Position numbers and translations under genes: made by a program
Notes under the pieces: generated by a model
What the model was told of the DNA's origin: nothing
Databases searched by the model: none
What the model saw: only the letters and a program-made list of their open reading frames with translations
NCBI GenBank assembly: GCA_001898035.1
Contig: MKRX01000015.1
Span: forward strand, 314,880 to 378,879
Length of the DNA stretch: 64,000 bases
DNA from: Armatimonadetes bacterium 55-13
GTDB taxonomy: Bacteria > Armatimonadota > Fimbriimonadia > Fimbriimonadales > Fimbriimonadaceae
Direction of reading: 5' to 3'
Shown here: one piece after another, positions 25,113 to 32,323 of the stretch
Numbering within the stretch: position 1 is the first letter of the stretch
How the letters are laid out: each line of letters begins with the position of its first letter

Positions 25113-25823
25113 ATGTACTCGGTTGGGATCAACCTTCTTCTTTCGCTTGGGCTTCTGTCAGCCGCCTCAGTTCTTGCCAATCCGACTCCGGGGAACGAAC
25201 CGCAAGATAGTCCGCCATTTGAAGGCGACATTGAGCATTTTGAGAAAGAGGATGCAACTCAACCCCCAACAAAGGGGGGCATCGTTTTTGTCGGCAGTTC
25301 CAGCATTCGTCTCTGGCACTCTCTGAAAACCGACTTTCCCTACTACAATACGATCAATCGTGGCTTTGGAGGATCGCAGGTGAGTGACAGCGTACGTTAT
25401 GCCAACCGCATCGTAACTCCCTACAAGCCAAGAATCATCGTCTTCTTCGCGGGAACCAACGATATCGCCGACGGCAAATCAGCTGAAACCGTTGAACGAG
25501 ACTTCGAGGCGTTTGTCGGAAAGGTACGGGCAAAGCTTCCGAGTACTCCCATTGTCTATATCTCCATCAGCCCGGCGCCTTCCCGATGGAACAAGATTGC
25601 GGAGATTATGAAGGCGAATGGGTTGATTGAAAAGTACACAGAAAGAGAAAAAGGGCTTATCTTCATGGACGTATTCAAGTCGATGCTCACTAAGGACGGT
25701 GGGCCTAGACCCGAACTGTTCGTCGAAGACAAGCTTCATCTCAACGCCCATGGTTATGCCATTTGGCGCCGTGCCCTCGGTCCGATCCTAGATCGACTTA
25801 CCGAGGACCAAAAGCTACACTAA
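25113..25823 (+). CDS. Secreted SGNH/GDSL hydrolase
   Basis: A 236-residue exported esterase or acetylhydrolase. The signal peptide runs to about residue 22 (VLA-NP). The SGNH blocks are all present: VFVGSSSIRLWHS (Ser), INRGFGGSQVSD (Gly), FFAGTNDIADG (Asn) and DKLHLNAHGY (Asp-x2-His). Such enzymes remove acetyl or acyl groups from polysaccharides or lipids. GGGAGGA lies ten bases before ATG 25113. It converges on the next gene with interlocked stops (CTAA at 25820). Confidence 0.92.
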   Translation: MYSVGINLLLSLGLLSAASVLANPTPGNEPQDSPPFEGDIEHFEKEDATQPPTKGGIVFVGSSSIRLWHSLKTDFPYYNTINRGFGGSQVSDSVRYANRIVTPYKPRIIVFFAGTNDIADGKSAETVERDFEAFVGKVRAKLPSTPIVYISISPAPSRWNKIAEIMKANGLIEKYTEREKGLIFMDVFKSMLTKDGGPRPELFVEDKLHLNAHGYAIWRRALGPILDRLTEDQKLH

Positions 25824-26371
25824 GCATCGAAGCCACGGTGCCAAGAGGCACTGCCATGCCCGTCAAACGAGGCTCGAACAAGCATGAGACTCGCTTGATA
25901 GCTCTCGAATTGGGTACTCAACTTCCTGAAGGTCTTGGCCTCCGCAGCGAACGGCTCGTGATCGAAAGTGCTGGCGATGTGATAGCTTTCCTTTGCCTGG
26001 CGATTGACGTCCAGCACGCAGTCCCTAATGTCTTGAAGCTTCATGTCGCGCAAGAACTCGGGAAAGAGACCGGACCAAAAGAGGAGAAAATCTCCTATAT
26101 GGCGATGAACCGCTCGTTCACGATCGAACGAATCTGCGTTTAATCTAACGTCTCCTTCAGCGAGCATTTCGGCAATTGACTGCAAAGTGCGGCCCGCTCT
26201 GTCACGTATCGCGAACACGTTGTCGCGATGCAAGAAATCCACGAGGAGGCATGTGATGTAGACCTCTACATCCTCTTCTGTCACACCCACGCAGTCCTTC
26301 AGGGCCTCATGGACGACTTTGCCGAAGTACATCCAAATCGGATGTTCGCCGCTAATTTCGTTCTGCATCAT
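25820..26371 (-). CDS. Conserved protein of unknown function
   Basis: A 183-residue soluble protein that I cannot assign. It begins with a short helix-rich segment (HPIWMYFGKVVHEALKDC) and has a strongly patterned core: FAIRDRAGRTLQSIAEMLAEG, then RERAVHRHIGDFLLFWSGLFPEFL. The dense His/Arg/Asp and aromatic pattern around HRHIGDFLLFW suggests a buried active or metal site. Similar sequences seem to occur in Acidobacteria and Planctomycetes, from memory only. The reading frame, composition and interlocked stop with the SGNH gene support a real gene. Confidence 0.75.
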   Translation of the reverse strand: MMQNEISGEHPIWMYFGKVVHEALKDCVGVTEEDVEVYITCLLVDFLHRDNVFAIRDRAGRTLQSIAEMLAEGDVRLNADSFDRERAVHRHIGDFLLFWSGLFPEFLRDMKLQDIRDCVLDVNRQAKESYHIASTFDHEPFAAEAKTFRKLSTQFESYQASLMLVRASFDGHGSASWHRGFDA

Positions 26372-26603
26372 CTAGCGCCTCCGTTCATCTTCCTTTCTTA
26401 ATATGTCGACCGTTCACTACGGTTCCGCTTATCCCGAACTTTGCCAGGTTAGGCGCAATTCCGGCGATTCTGCTTAACAAGCTGACGTCTAGGCCGCCAA
26501 CTTTGTTTGACCTGAATTGGGATTCGGGTCCAGAGGTGGGACCAATACGGCGATAATATGGTTAAGGAGTGAATTCTGTAACTCAGAAGAACGTCTGAAA
26601 AAT

Positions 26604-27635
26604 ATGAATTGTCCAAGATGCGGTAAGACGGTCGGCGCCAATGCGATGTTCTGCATGCATTGCGGACAAGGACTTGCGGGACCTCAGCAAGGGGCGCGTC
26701 AGTCTCAGCAGCCCATGCCAAATCCGGGCAATCCTGCAATGGCAGCTCCGATGTTCGCTTCCAGCACCCCCAGCGGAAAGAAGACGACTTGGATTGCAAT
26801 TACGACGGCATTGGCCATCGTTCTGGCGATTGTCATTGGGCTCAAGGCGGCGGGTGTGCTGAAGATTGGGGCTCAAAGTCCCAAGCTCGCTTCTCTTGAC
26901 GCAGAGGGGCAGGCGGCGAATCAACGAGCCCTCCAAGCCAACGGCCAGGTCCCTCAAAACGACCTCCTCAAAGCCGACGGAAGCACGCCTCAGCAAGAAT
27001 CTTTAAAGGCCGAGGGACAATCGCCAGAGGTACCGCTGATGCGAGCCGATGGGCAGGTGGGACCGAATACGCTGGATCGGACCGATATGCGAGTCATGAT
27101 GCCGGACGACGTTCGGCGATGGTTAGAGCACCTGGAGAGAATTGAGAAACGGAAGAACGATCTTTCACTCAAACAACTCGCAGATATGACGGTTCTGATG
27201 CAACGGATGAAGGTTTTGGGCGGGATGTCTAGTTTGCTTGGAGGCGACGATGAAGAAGACACTCCTCCTACCAAGGAAGCCGAGCAGGAGTTTAACGATC
27301 TTCAGCCTGAGTGGAATCAGCTCATTTCGGATTTCAGGTCCTATCCGCCTCCCGCTGAGTGCAAGCCCATTGCCGACGACTATTCGCGGGCTTTGCTCGA
27401 GGTTCCCGGGGTTACATCGGACATCGCGAATATCTTAACCAACGCCATGGACAATCCTCAGGAGGCTTTGCAGAGAGCCTATAAGCTTCAGAACACTAGC
27501 CAGAACGTGATCGACAAATATTTCCGGGAGTCAGACAACAAGGTGGGGAATATCTGCTCGAAGTACAACACCTCCAAATGGTTCTCGATCAAGAGCGACG
27601 TCGGTGGCGGGCTGATGAGCAAGTTTGGTATCTGA
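26604..27635 (+). CDS. Zinc-ribbon membrane protein with degenerate AxGQ repeats
   Basis: A 343-residue protein. The N-terminus MNCPRCGKTVGANAMFCMHCGQGL is a zinc ribbon with two CxxC pairs (split here: NCPRCGK and FCMHCGQ). A Pro/Gln-rich linker and one helix (about 60-81, AITTALAIVLAIVIGLKAAG) follow. Then come about five imperfect 12-14-residue units with a core of LxAxGQxP (about 88-155). The rest is helical. Similar ribbon-plus-helix proteins serve as membrane-bound regulators, but the role here is unknown. I start at ATG 26604 because the ribbon must be N-terminal; the upstream frame has no conserved residues. Followed by a strong terminator. Confidence 0.75.
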   Translation: MNCPRCGKTVGANAMFCMHCGQGLAGPQQGARQSQQPMPNPGNPAMAAPMFASSTPSGKKTTWIAITTALAIVLAIVIGLKAAGVLKIGAQSPKLASLDAEGQAANQRALQANGQVPQNDLLKADGSTPQQESLKAEGQSPEVPLMRADGQVGPNTLDRTDMRVMMPDDVRRWLEHLERIEKRKNDLSLKQLADMTVLMQRMKVLGGMSSLLGGDDEEDTPPTKEAEQEFNDLQPEWNQLISDFRSYPPPAECKPIADDYSRALLEVPGVTSDIANILTNAMDNPQEALQRAYKLQNTSQNVIDKYFRESDNKVGNICSKYNTSKWFSIKSDVGGGLMSKFGI

Positions 27636-27684
27636 TTTTTCGCCTGGTTGTACCGGGCTGCTAATATTTGGGAATCCAAGTTTC

Positions 27685-27720
27685 AAATGAGAGTGTCTTA
27701 TGGCACTCTCATTTGTTTTT
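27685..27720 (+). terminator. Rho-independent terminator
   Basis: A perfect 11-bp stem (AAATGAGAGTG with CACTCTCATTT), an eight-base loop and GTTTTTG. It ends the zinc-ribbon gene transcript. Confidence 0.92.
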
Positions 27721-27744
27721 GTCTTGGACGAATGAGGTTAGGAA

Positions 27745-28215
27745 TTGATATATCGAGCGATTGAACGGAAGGACTGCTTGGCAGTGGTTGAACTGATTCG
27801 GGAATTGGCGGTTTACGAGAAGTTGGAGCACCTCATGGAAATCTCGGCCGGTGATTTGGAGCGGGATCTATTTGGGGAGAATCCCGTCATTCGGTCGATC
27901 GTGGCAGAGCGGGAGTCGGAGGTGGTGGGTTATGCAATCTTCTTCCGATCCTATTCGACCTTTTTGGGGAAGGCGGGGATTTGGTTGGAAGACCTTTACG
28001 TCAAGCAATCCGAGCGGGGCGGTGGGATTGGGAAGCGACTGCTTCAAGAAGTGGGCAAGATCGCTCGGGCAGAAGGGGCAGGGCGGTTGGAGTGGTCGGT
28101 TCTTGATTGGAACGATCCAGCGATTGGGTTTTATCGGAAGTTGGGGGCGGATATTTTGGGGGATTGGCGGATCTGTCGGTTGGATTCGGATGGGATTGAA
28201 AACCTGACTCGATAG
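27745..28215 (+). CDS. GNAT N-acetyltransferase, diamine acetyltransferase-like
   Basis: A 156-residue acetyltransferase. The blocks YAIFFRSYSTFLGKAGIWLEDLYV, QSERGGGIGKRLLQEVGKIA (acetyl-CoA loop) and RLEWSVLDWNDPAIGFYRKLGA match the spermidine/spermine-type (SSAT) subgroup, which acetylates polyamines or thialysine-like amines. The first block is split as YAIFFRSYSTFLGKAG and IWLEDLYV. The start is TTG 27745, with AGG a few bases upstream. The gene sits alone between two strong terminators, so it is a single-gene unit with its promoter in about 25 bp or inside the terminator. Confidence 0.9.
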   Translation: MIYRAIERKDCLAVVELIRELAVYEKLEHLMEISAGDLERDLFGENPVIRSIVAERESEVVGYAIFFRSYSTFLGKAGIWLEDLYVKQSERGGGIGKRLLQEVGKIARAEGAGRLEWSVLDWNDPAIGFYRKLGADILGDWRICRLDSDGIENLTR

Positions 28216-28217
28216 AT

Positions 28218-28254
28218 ATCAAAAAGCCCCCTTGTTCGAGGGGGCCTTTTTGAT
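28218..28254. terminator. Bidirectional terminator
   Basis: ATCAAAAAG-CCCCC pairs with GGGGG-CCTTTTTGAT, with one bulged base and a short loop. A-runs and T-runs on opposite sides let it serve both the GNAT gene and the opposing beta-helix gene. Confidence 0.9.
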
Positions 28255-28269
28255 GATCGGCTGGATACC

Positions 28270-30645
28270 CTATGGTCGAATGGATACCTTTAGAGCCGCG
28301 TAGCCGGTGATTTGGAAGTGCTCAACTTTGATAGTGTGCTTTCCACTAAGTTTGAGCTTTCGGGTGTAGGCGGTGGGGCCTTGGTATTTCCAGGCGTCGT
28401 CGATGAGGAGTTTGCCGTCTAGCCAGAGACGAGCTCCGTCGTCGGTGGTGAGTTCGAGCGTGTAGTCCCCGGCGGGGACTTCGAAGATTCCTTCGGCGAC
28501 GGTGGCGTAGTGGTCGTTTCCGGTCACTTTGTCGAAGGCGTAGCCAGCGAAGTCGAGTTTGTCGCTCTTGAATTCTTTGAGCGGCGTTCCGGCAAGAGCG
28601 GCTCGGAAACTGGACTCCTTTGGTGCTGAATTCGGATCAGAGGGGTTCTCGGCCTCGGACCATTTGAAGAACTTGATGGTCCAGTCGATGGGGGCGAAGA
28701 ACTTCTCGAATCCGAACTTGACCGGTTTTCCGGCGGGGGTGACGATGCCTCGGTAGTCGGTGGTGGCCTGGCCGATGTATTCGAGTTGGACTCTGGTCAT
28801 GCCGGGCTTGCCCTTTTGGAGCGTGACCTCGACAAAACCGGGGACCTGACCTGACTGGGCGGAGATCTTTTCTACCCCTTCCGTTTTTGCGACTCGCCAA
28901 GATCCTTTCGGGCCGAGGATTTCAAAGCGACGGATGGTAGTGTTGCCCGCGCCCTGCTTGTCTTCTCGTGGCCAAAGAAGCGGGGACTTGAAATCGTAGG
29001 GTCCCCAATTGTCTACGAGCATGTAACGCCAGCCTCGAAGTGCGTCGGCCTTCAGGAATGGGTTCATTCCGCCTTTCATGGGCGATACTTCGTATTGAGC
29101 GACTTCCTTTCTGACCCGCATCCCTTTGGTCGAGTTCGCAGGGGCAAGGACGTTGGGGTGAGGGAGCCAGGGGAGGTGGAATCGCTTCGCGTAGTCAGAT
29201 ACATCGCCCTGGTTCAGCGAACTAGCTGGAGGCAGGGGCGCTCGGCCCGCCTTCACGGTGTTGTTCGACGTCTTGACATCAGCCGGGATAGCGGTCGATT
29301 CGGCGAGTCCTTCGACTCGATTGGAAGCGAATTTCAGATCGGCATTGGTTCCCGTGAGATTGAATAGTTTGCCGGGAGCAAGGAATGCGTTGTTCTCGAT
29401 GTCGATGTTCTTCGAGTTGTTGATACGCAACGCGCTCGCTCTCGTATCCATGAAGGAGTTGCCCGCGATTCGGTAGTTCATGCTGTGGGTATCGCGATGC
29501 TTGGGATAGCCCCAGGTGGGATCGGGCGGAGCGGTGTTGAACCAGAGGTTGATGGCGTCATTATCGCGATGGAATTGGTTCGCGACAATTTCGTTGTCTT
29601 GACCATGCTCGATCGCGATAGCCTCGGTATTGTAACCAAAAACGTTGCCGACGATCTTGGTTTCGTAGCTATATCCGCCCCAGACGCCGTGCCAGCATTC
29701 CAGGATGAGGTTATTGATGAAGTTGTTTCGGCTGAAGGTCGCTTCGATTCCGTTGGTAGGGGCGTGGCTGAAGTCGTTGCCGTAGAGAAGGTTATTGTTG
29801 CAGCCTCCTTTACCGGTGTCCATGGTGGTCTGGCCCGCCCAAAGGAAGAAGCCGTCTCCTCCGTGGGTCACTGAGTTGTAGGCAAAGACGTTTCGGTTGG
29901 ACTGCTCGTAGATCAGGATTCCGGCGGAGTCTTGGCCGCGGTTGTAGACACCGTAGCTGAACCCTCGGAGGCACCAGTCGATCTTGTTGTGCATGATCCG
30001 GTTGTCGGAGCTTTGGTAAAGACCGATGCCGATGGCGCTGAGGAACGAAAAGTCGTTGTTCCAGATTTTGCCCTTGTTGGACTCCATGAGCATGAGTCCG
30101 CATTGGCCGCCGTTGATCTTGGTTCCCTTGACCTCGAAGTTATCGCACTTGCGGAGGTAGATTCCTGCGCCGTAGCGGAGCCACTCATCCTTTTCATTGT
30201 GGTGGTAACTCATCCAATCGGCGCCATCTTCCTTGTCGAGACCACTCAGGAGGCGCTGCTTCCAGTTGTAGGAAAAGTCGCAGTTCAGGATTTTGAGTCC
30301 AGGGCTGTTGCGGGCTTGGAGTCCGATTTTGTAGCCGTGGACATTGGCGTTGAGGATGGTGATGTTCTTACCGGAGACGAAGATTCCGGTTCCTTTGCGC
30401 TCGTCGGGCTCGGTGGTGGGGCTGGAACCTCGGAGGGTGGCGCCTTGGAAGTCGACGACGAGGTTGTCGCCGACAATTTTGATCGCGGCGTCCTTCTTCT
30501 CGTCGTAGGGTTCCTTGGTCGGGACGGTGAAGGTTCCCTTTTGAATTTTTACACTCTTGGTGATTGTGGTCACGGCGTCCAAGCGAACCTGCTTGGGAGT
30601 CTGCATGACGCCAGCGGCAAGCAATGATGTAAGGATGAGGCTCAT
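28270..30645 (-). CDS. Secreted right-handed beta-helix protein with PA14 domain
   Basis: A 791-residue secreted protein with a short hydrophobic N-terminus (LILTSLLAAGVMQ). Residues about 55-450 are a parallel beta-helix with many Asn-rich coils (NITILNANVHGY, NNLLYGNDFSHAPTNGIE, NEIVANQFHRDNDAINLWF), typical of polysaccharide lyases and NosD-like proteins. A middle part of about 200 residues is unassigned. The C-terminus (about 700-790) is PA14-like (GDYTLELTTDDGARLWLDG, HTIKVEHF) and would bind carbohydrate. It likely acts on or binds extracellular glycans. No catalytic set is certain. Ends against the bidirectional terminator. Confidence 0.88.
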   Translation of the reverse strand: MSLILTSLLAAGVMQTPKQVRLDAVTTITKSVKIQKGTFTVPTKEPYDEKKDAAIKIVGDNLVVDFQGATLRGSSPTTEPDERKGTGIFVSGKNITILNANVHGYKIGLQARNSPGLKILNCDFSYNWKQRLLSGLDKEDGADWMSYHHNEKDEWLRYGAGIYLRKCDNFEVKGTKINGGQCGLMLMESNKGKIWNNDFSFLSAIGIGLYQSSDNRIMHNKIDWCLRGFSYGVYNRGQDSAGILIYEQSNRNVFAYNSVTHGGDGFFLWAGQTTMDTGKGGCNNNLLYGNDFSHAPTNGIEATFSRNNFINNLILECWHGVWGGYSYETKIVGNVFGYNTEAIAIEHGQDNEIVANQFHRDNDAINLWFNTAPPDPTWGYPKHRDTHSMNYRIAGNSFMDTRASALRINNSKNIDIENNAFLAPGKLFNLTGTNADLKFASNRVEGLAESTAIPADVKTSNNTVKAGRAPLPPASSLNQGDVSDYAKRFHLPWLPHPNVLAPANSTKGMRVRKEVAQYEVSPMKGGMNPFLKADALRGWRYMLVDNWGPYDFKSPLLWPREDKQGAGNTTIRRFEILGPKGSWRVAKTEGVEKISAQSGQVPGFVEVTLQKGKPGMTRVQLEYIGQATTDYRGIVTPAGKPVKFGFEKFFAPIDWTIKFFKWSEAENPSDPNSAPKESSFRAALAGTPLKEFKSDKLDFAGYAFDKVTGNDHYATVAEGIFEVPAGDYTLELTTDDGARLWLDGKLLIDDAWKYQGPTAYTRKLKLSGKHTIKVEHFQITGYAALKVSIRP

Positions 30646-30952
30646 GGCGGGTTATGGCAGGGTACCGAAGAAGTTGTCCCATGCCAAGAGCGGGGGTGAA
30701 TCTGGACGAGTTTTGGGGCCTCGACTGGAGTGCGGGGGGCAGGGTGCGGGGTGCCGGACGCAACCTCTGTGGGGTAGCTAAATTGGGTTGCGGTTCTTAC
30801 CACGGTAGGAGCGCTTCGCGGCTCCCACCATTGTATGTTCAGAGTGCGGGTAAATCATGGTTGGAACACGAGGCGGGTGAGAGCCAACAACCCTTATCGC
30901 TTCCACGACCTTCGCTATTGGACGGAATCCCGTTGGGGTTCTCTTTCTCTGA

Positions 30953-30987
30953 GAGTGCGAAGTGCTGAGTACTGAGTGCTGAGTGCG
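30953..30987. repeat. Heptanucleotide tandem repeat, five units
   Basis: Five consecutive 7-bp units: GAGTGCG, AAGTGCT, GAGTACT, GAGTGCT, GAGTGCG (consensus GAGTGCT). Related arrays lie at 32065 and 58410. Period and degeneracy resemble the short tandemly repeated sequences (STRR) of filamentous cyanobacteria. Confidence 0.85.
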
Positions 30988-30996
30988 CAAGCGGGA

Positions 30997-31206
30997 GCCA
31001 CGGGCGGGACGACCATGCCACTGGTTGGGTCGTTGGCTTCAACACTACGAGCGTTGAGGCAGTGGTGCTCCCTTCAATTGATTGCGCTCAGCGCGGGACC
31101 CCGCCCACGTCTACACCATGCCGGTGGCCGGAACATGGAGCGCGTGGAGCGCTCTAGATTTGCCACGGGCGGGACGCCCGTGGAAACCATGGTCGAGACG
31201 ACCATG
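30997..31206. repeat. Duplicated segment with two adjoining palindromes
   Basis: The longer copy (31162-31210) holds the stem CCACGGGCG/CGCCCGTGG (31163-31183) followed by CATGGTCG/CGACCATG (31188-31206). The shorter copy at 30997-31021 matches both flanks (GCCACGGGCGGGACG then ACCATGCCAC). It lacks the 24 bases between two GACG repeats, the footprint of a slippage deletion. Confidence 0.7.
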
Positions 31207-31220
31207 CCACGCTAACTGTG

Positions 31221-32024
31221 CTAGGGGCGGAGAGAGACGGTGCGGATGTATTGGCGACCGTTGAGGACGACCTTGGGGGGTCCTTGGGAGATCTTTCCGA
31301 TGGTGAGGGTGTTGGTCCACACGTCGGGTTCGCTATGGGAGCCTAAGTTTCGGGTGCCGCAGCCGACCCAGAGGTCGCGGTTGACGCGAACGCTGACCTG
31401 GTTGAGGTCGGCGGGGATGAGCCAGGCTTCTTTCTTGGTGAAGTTGATTTTGAAGAGAAGGAGAGCGCTCACGTGGGCATCTACGGGCACGGTGGAAGTC
31501 ATGACGCCCCATGAACGCGTTGCGCCTTCGTTAGACAGTTCGTACCTCTCTCCGCCAAAGAAGTCCAAATCCATTTCCGTTTCGCCTTCCAAGTCGCCCG
31601 CGAACGTCCACTTAGCGCCGGGGTTTTTGATCCGGAACATGCCCCTGCCGGTCACCAGCGCGGGCCCCGTATCCGTGAGATCGAGGAAGACGGTCTCGGA
31701 GTCTTCTGATGCCTTTGGCTCTGTCTTTTTAGTTGGGAGTAGTCGCCTGGTACCACTGGTTAGGTCCCATTCAATCGTTTGCGTTGAGTCACCTTGAATT
31801 TCTCTCCATTGAAGATGAGTGTGATCTCGCCAAGATATCTTGCCCTCGGCCTTCCCTTTTAGAGGAAGCTCCCTTTTTTGCTTACCGTCGAGGGTCATCA
31901 GGTAGTAGCGGTATTCGCTTTTGCGCTTGTCTTTGTAAGGGTAGTAGAAGCGGGCACAGATGGCCAGGTCCCAGACCGGGGAACGGGCAACGGTGGCGAG
32001 TATGAGGGCGGTGACGAGCGGCAC
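31221..32024 (-). CDS. Exported protein of unknown function, beta-rich
   Basis: A 267-residue protein with a weak signal peptide (PLVTALILATVARSP). It has short beta-strand repeats reminiscent of a partial propeller: YYLMTLDGKQKRELPLKG, ISWRDHTHLQWREIQ, TIEWDLTSGTRRLLP. The next gene upstream on the same strand is an S9 peptidase with a propeller of similar style. I do not recognise a family. It could be a paralogue of a propeller domain or a small binding protein. Confidence 0.7.
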   Translation of the reverse strand: MPLVTALILATVARSPVWDLAICARFYYPYKDKRKSEYRYYLMTLDGKQKRELPLKGKAEGKISWRDHTHLQWREIQGDSTQTIEWDLTSGTRRLLPTKKTEPKASEDSETVFLDLTDTGPALVTGRGMFRIKNPGAKWTFAGDLEGETEMDLDFFGGERYELSNEGATRSWGVMTSTVPVDAHVSALLLFKINFTKKEAWLIPADLNQVSVRVNRDLWVGCGTRNLGSHSEPDVWTNTLTIGKISQGPPKVVLNGRQYIRTVSLRP

Positions 32025-32064
32025 GGGTCTATTCTGTCGCGGAATTGTTGCGAATGGAAGGGGG

Positions 32065-32099
32065 GAGTGCGACGTGCGCAGTTATGAGTGCGAAGTGTT
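32065..32099. repeat. Heptanucleotide tandem repeat, five units
   Basis: Units GAGTGCG, ACGTGCG, CAGTTAT, GAGTGCG and AAGTGTT in 7-bp register, 40 bp upstream of the minus-strand gene that starts at 32024. More diverged than the array at 30953. Confidence 0.7.
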
Positions 32100-32286
32100 G
32101 AATTAGGTATGGATCTAGGGTTTATGGGTCGCTCTGTGGGTTGTGGCGGCGCTCTGGTTCAGGGAGCGGGTACGGCAGGGGGACTGCCGGCTACATTTGG
32201 CTTTGAGGTGTTTTGGTCGCTCGGAGAGGGCTGTGGGAGCGCTCTGTGGGTGGTGGCATCTTCCCTTTGAACGGTGCATATCGGGT

Positions 32287-32313
32287 CTTTGCCCGGCGTG
32301 ACGCCGGGCAAAG
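32287..32313 (-). terminator. Strong hairpin after the S9 peptidase gene
   Basis: A perfect 12-bp stem (CTTTGCCCGGCG with CGCCGGGCAAAG) and a three-base loop, 11 bp past the S9 stop. No T-run follows on the minus strand, so it may act as a 3' stabiliser or a Rho-assisted terminator. Confidence 0.65.
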
Positions 32314-32323
32314 TGGCGATGGT

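Larger units (their letters stand above)
30646..31220. other. Hairpin-rich intergenic region, no gene seen
   Basis: A 575-bp gap between two minus-strand genes. Open frames on both strands are Arg/Pro-rich and lack conserved features. It contains a palindrome at about 30811-30834 (GGAGC/GCTCC), a heptanucleotide tandem repeat, and a duplicated segment bearing two palindromes. It resembles accumulated small repetitive elements rather than a decayed gene. Confidence 0.6.

Noticed and set aside
30646..31220. Several 60-100 codon frames between the beta-helix gene and its neighbour
   Set aside because: They are Arg/Pro-rich, occur on both strands over the same palindromes and lack ribosome sites; typical of GC-rich repeats.
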